DNA of 6,002 bases from Bacteroidota bacterium. GTDB taxonomy: Bacteria > Bacteroidota > Bacteroidia > CAMBQF01. Of this stretch, positions 3,595 through 6,002 are shown in pieces (within the stretch, counting starts at the first letter, position 1; each line of letters opens with the position of its first letter). The notes beneath the pieces were generated by a model. It was not told the DNA's origin, did no database searches, and saw only the letters and a list, made by a program, of their open reading frames with translations. The stretch is from the NCBI GenBank assembly GCA_027483285.1, contig JAIXUZ010000355.1:1-6002 (forward strand). The letters run 5' to 3'. The translations under genes were made by a program, and so were the position numbers.

Positions 3595-6002
3595 ATGAAA
3601 ACAAAACTACCCTATCTCATGCTTTGGCTGCTCGGTGGCCTGAGTATTTTCAGCTTTCAGAGCTGGTCTCAGAGTGTACTCACCTCTTGGGATTTCAATA
3701 ATGGAACGATAGCGCCCGCCGTTGGCAGCGGGAGTGCCCAAATTTTAGGCAATCTCAATACCTCGTACCCGACCTCTACCTACGGAAAGTGCTTGCAACT
3801 CACCAATTTTGCGAACCAAAATGCGCTCAATGCCACACGCGGCCTGAGTTTTTCGGTCAACACTACTGGTTATGGCGGCATTACTTTACAATTCACACAG
3901 CGGGCCTCTGGGCAGGCCTCCAGATGGTCTCGCTTAGATTACACCTTAGATGGTCAGAATTGGGTCAATAATTTTTGGAACAATGCTGGTGGCCTTTTTC
4001 CGGCAGATTCTTGGCAAATTTTCAATATTGATTTTAGTGCCGTTGTCGGAGCAGATAACAATCCGAATTTTCAGGTGCGTATTGTTTCAATTTTTAGTCC
4101 TTTGGCTTTTGATGAATCTAATCAGGTGAATCCGTACCCGGCTGATGCTGCTTACATGATGGCAGACAATGGGGCTGTTTACCTTCCGAATTCGAGTAAC
4201 AACAATAACGGTTCGTATACAGCCATGGGTTCTTGGCGTTTTGACAACGTCAGTTTTTCGGGCCTTTTGTTGCCCGTTTGGGCCAACCTGAATTTAGGGC
4301 AGGCCATGACTTCAACCTACGGCACTGTTTCCAATAGCGTCGCATTTACACTCAATGCAGGAACTTGGAATGCGGCCATTAGCGCCACGCCACAGCCAGG
4401 ATTTGAAATTTCTACCCAAGCTAACTCGGGCTTCACAACCAATGCCTTGACCAATCTCGCAAATGGAGCAGCCATATATGTGCGCACCGTTTATAACAAG
4501 TCGGCTGGTGGTTTTAATCAAACTAATTGCTTTGTTTTGAATAGCAATGGAGCCCCGTCTGCAAATGTACTCACCACAACAGCAAACAATAATGTTGCAC
4601 TCAAGCCGCTGAGCATCATGGCAAATGATGTCAATAAAGAATTGGGGCAGGTTTTAGTAGGTGGTGCTGGCCAGTTGGGTTTTTCCAGTTCTGGTCTTAT
4701 TTTAGGAGAAGCCATTCAAAGCCTGACGATTAGTTATGGGGCAGCTGCTTTGGCGACTGGGCAAGGTGCTACGGCTGGTGTTTATGCCGGTCAGGTCATT
4801 GCTTCACAAGCCATTGGTACCTACCTTCCACAGAATTATACGATCACTTATTTGCCCGGAAGTATCATCGTAAACGGATTTACACCCGGAAATTTATTGG
4901 TGAATCGCGTTGGTGACGGCAGTAATCCGCTCGGAACCATTGCGTTTCCATTGCGCTTGCAAGAACTGATTCCGAACGGAGCACTCGTTCAAACACTCGA
5001 GCAACAATTCGATAACTCCAATTTATTGACAGAGACGGGCGAACTGAATGTCTCGACGGGTTACCTCAATTCAGTAGATAATTTGGTGGGTGTGCCTGGT
5101 TTTGCAGCTGCTCCTGGAACCGTAGATTTAGCACAAACACAAGCGAAAGTGACCAATATTTTAAGTACGGGTGCGGCAGTAAGTACCCGAGTTGTTTTTC
5201 CGGTAAGCGGCGCAACGCTTCCATTTGTTGGGGGCTACCTGACCTCTTTGATTCCATTGCCAAATAGTTGTTTCTACGCTGCAGGAATTGGAGCCGCAGG
5301 TTCTGGTGGTATTTGGTATTTTGACGGCAGCAATTTTATTCAACTCACAAGTGCATTTAGCGCCATTCGCACACTAGAAGTTTTCAATGAGCAACTGTAT
5401 TTCTCTACGGCAGAAAGCCCAGCTGGAGTCTACCAAATTGGAACGGGTTTACCCACCACAGCCGGACAAAGTGTCGCGCTCCTCATTGCGACGGCTTCGC
5501 CCCGAGGTTTTTCACTCAGCCCCGACGGCAAACTTGCTTATGTCGCAGACGACCAAGTGGTCAACGGACAAAACGGTGGCGGTATTCAAAAATGGACCAA
5601 TCAAAATGGCACTTGGACCAAGCTCTATACCCATGGCCATCGGGCCAATGGCTTGTTAGTGGATTATTCAGGTTCAATTTCAAAAATATATGCAAGTTCT
5701 TTTTTAACTAGTCCTGGTCAAGACAACAACAAAATCATCGTCTTGACAGATTCAAGTCAAACTGCCGTGATTCAAGAATTGGCATCGGCGGGCACCCATT
5801 TTATCTATAAGGGCCTTGATTTTTCGCCAGCACCTCCACCACCAGCTCCTCAAATTACGCAAGTCGAACACCCGAGTTGCACAAATGGCATGGGGAAAGT
5901 TTATTTCAGTGGTTTGCCAGCTGGCCAATGGCGCATTACCGGTTTTCCGGGTGGTTCACTAACGGGTACGGGCTCGATCGCATTATTAGATCAGTTGGCT
6001 CC
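3595..6002 (+). CDS. Large modular secreted protein (signal peptide, MBG-like and propeller-like regions), 3' truncated by window
   Basis: One frame stays open from the ATG at 3595 to the window end: 802 complete codons with no stop. Residues 1-25 are a signal peptide (Lys2, Lys4, hydrophobic 'YLMLWLLGGLSIFSF', likely cut after 'SWS' before Gln26). Residues 32-222 form a beta-sandwich-like module from 'WDFNNG' to 'GSWRFDNVSFSG', with an Asn-rich loop at 199-206. Residues 229-320 resemble the 'tYGt-S-s-aFtl...GFEiSt' module that often precedes MBG domains. Residues 336-428 are MBG-like ('ANDVNKELGQVLVGGAG', 'YTITYLPGSIIVNG'). Residues 430-742 carry propeller-like strands ('GGIWYFDG', 'GFSLSPDGKLAYVADD', 'GGIQKW'). 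A 'PAPPPPAP' linker (745-752) leads to a module starting 'VEHPSCTNGMGKVYFSGLPA', as seen repeated near the C-termini of Bacteroidota adhesins. Such proteins are usually T9SS cargo acting at the surface; the sorting domain would lie beyond the window. No catalytic residues are recognised. Confidence 0.85.
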   Translation, partial: MKTKLPYLMLWLLGGLSIFSFQSWSQSVLTSWDFNNGTIAPAVGSGSAQILGNLNTSYPTSTYGKCLQLTNFANQNALNATRGLSFSVNTTGYGGITLQFTQRASGQASRWSRLDYTLDGQNWVNNFWNNAGGLFPADSWQIFNIDFSAVVGADNNPNFQVRIVSIFSPLAFDESNQVNPYPADAAYMMADNGAVYLPNSSNNNNGSYTAMGSWRFDNVSFSGLLLPVWANLNLGQAMTSTYGTVSNSVAFTLNAGTWNAAISATPQPGFEISTQANSGFTTNALTNLANGAAIYVRTVYNKSAGGFNQTNCFVLNSNGAPSANVLTTTANNNVALKPLSIMANDVNKELGQVLVGGAGQLGFSSSGLILGEAIQSLTISYGAAALATGQGATAGVYAGQVIASQAIGTYLPQNYTITYLPGSIIVNGFTPGNLLVNRVGDGSNPLGTIAFPLRLQELIPNGALVQTLEQQFDNSNLLTETGELNVSTGYLNSVDNLVGVPGFAAAPGTVDLAQTQAKVTNILSTGAAVSTRVVFPVSGATLPFVGGYLTSLIPLPNSCFYAAGIGAAGSGGIWYFDGSNFIQLTSAFSAIRTLEVFNEQLYFSTAESPAGVYQIGTGLPTTAGQSVALLIATASPRGFSLSPDGKLAYVADDQVVNGQNGGGIQKWTNQNGTWTKLYTHGHRANGLLVDYSGSISKIYASSFLTSPGQDNNKIIVLTDSSQTAVIQELASAGTHFIYKGLDFSPAPPPPAPQITQVEHPSCTNGMGKVYFSGLPAGQWRITGFPGGSLTGTGSIALLDQLA

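Noticed and set aside
1..6002. CRISPR array, tRNA or rRNA gene, transposase or IS ends
   Set aside because: No spaced repeats, no cloverleaf-like tRNA sequence, no rRNA-like stretch and no transposase motifs were seen on either strand.

Overview
The window looks like a chromosomal piece from a Bacteroidota member. It carries the C-terminal type IX secretion (T9SS) sorting domain of one protein, a large mosaic secreted protein built of domains common in that phylum (MBG-like domain, 'SCxxxxG...SGLPAGxW' module), a TAnnTTTG-type promoter element, and start sites without clear Shine-Dalgarno sequences. I cannot name the genus. Coding density is very high: the only gaps are about 10 bp (313-322), 76 bp (3170-3245) and 109 bp (3486-3594), and no stretch over 300 bases lacks a gene.

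Layout. 1-312 (+) is the 3' end of a T9SS-exported protein. Ten bases later comes a 57-residue peptide gene (323-496, +), whose stop overlaps by 4 bp (GTGA) the start of an S24/S26 signal-peptidase-like protein (493-942, +). This arm meets, tail to tail with a 17-bp overlap, a three-gene operon on the minus strand: PqqD-like protein (3169-2882), HPr-kinase-related P-loop protein (2885-2016) and NTP_transf_5-type nucleotidyltransferase (2023-926). The minus-strand genes overlap by 4 bp (ATGA) and 8 bp. A 76-bp divergent intergenic region holding a perfect 14-bp palindrome (3198-3211) separates the PqqD-like gene from a small XRE-type regulator (3246-3485, +). From 3595 to the window end runs an uninterrupted open frame of at least 802 codons with a signal peptide, which is a large modular extracellular protein.

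How the genes may work together. The PqqD-like / HPrK-related / nucleotidyltransferase trio is a recurring cassette, named 'HPr-rel-A system' in NCBI/TIGRFAM protein families as I recall it, and its function is not settled. PqqD-like domains usually bind the leader of a ribosomal peptide and hand it to a modifying enzyme. HPrK-related kinases phosphorylate a Ser in some lasso peptides. S26-type peptidases cut after a leader or signal. The small peptide translationally coupled to the peptidase is therefore the best candidate substrate in the window. That makes the region 323-3485 a candidate peptide-modification system (kinase, possible nucleotidyl transfer, proteolysis) under a local XRE regulator, inserted between two T9SS cargo genes. 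This joint function is inference; the sequence shows only the families, the order and the overlaps.
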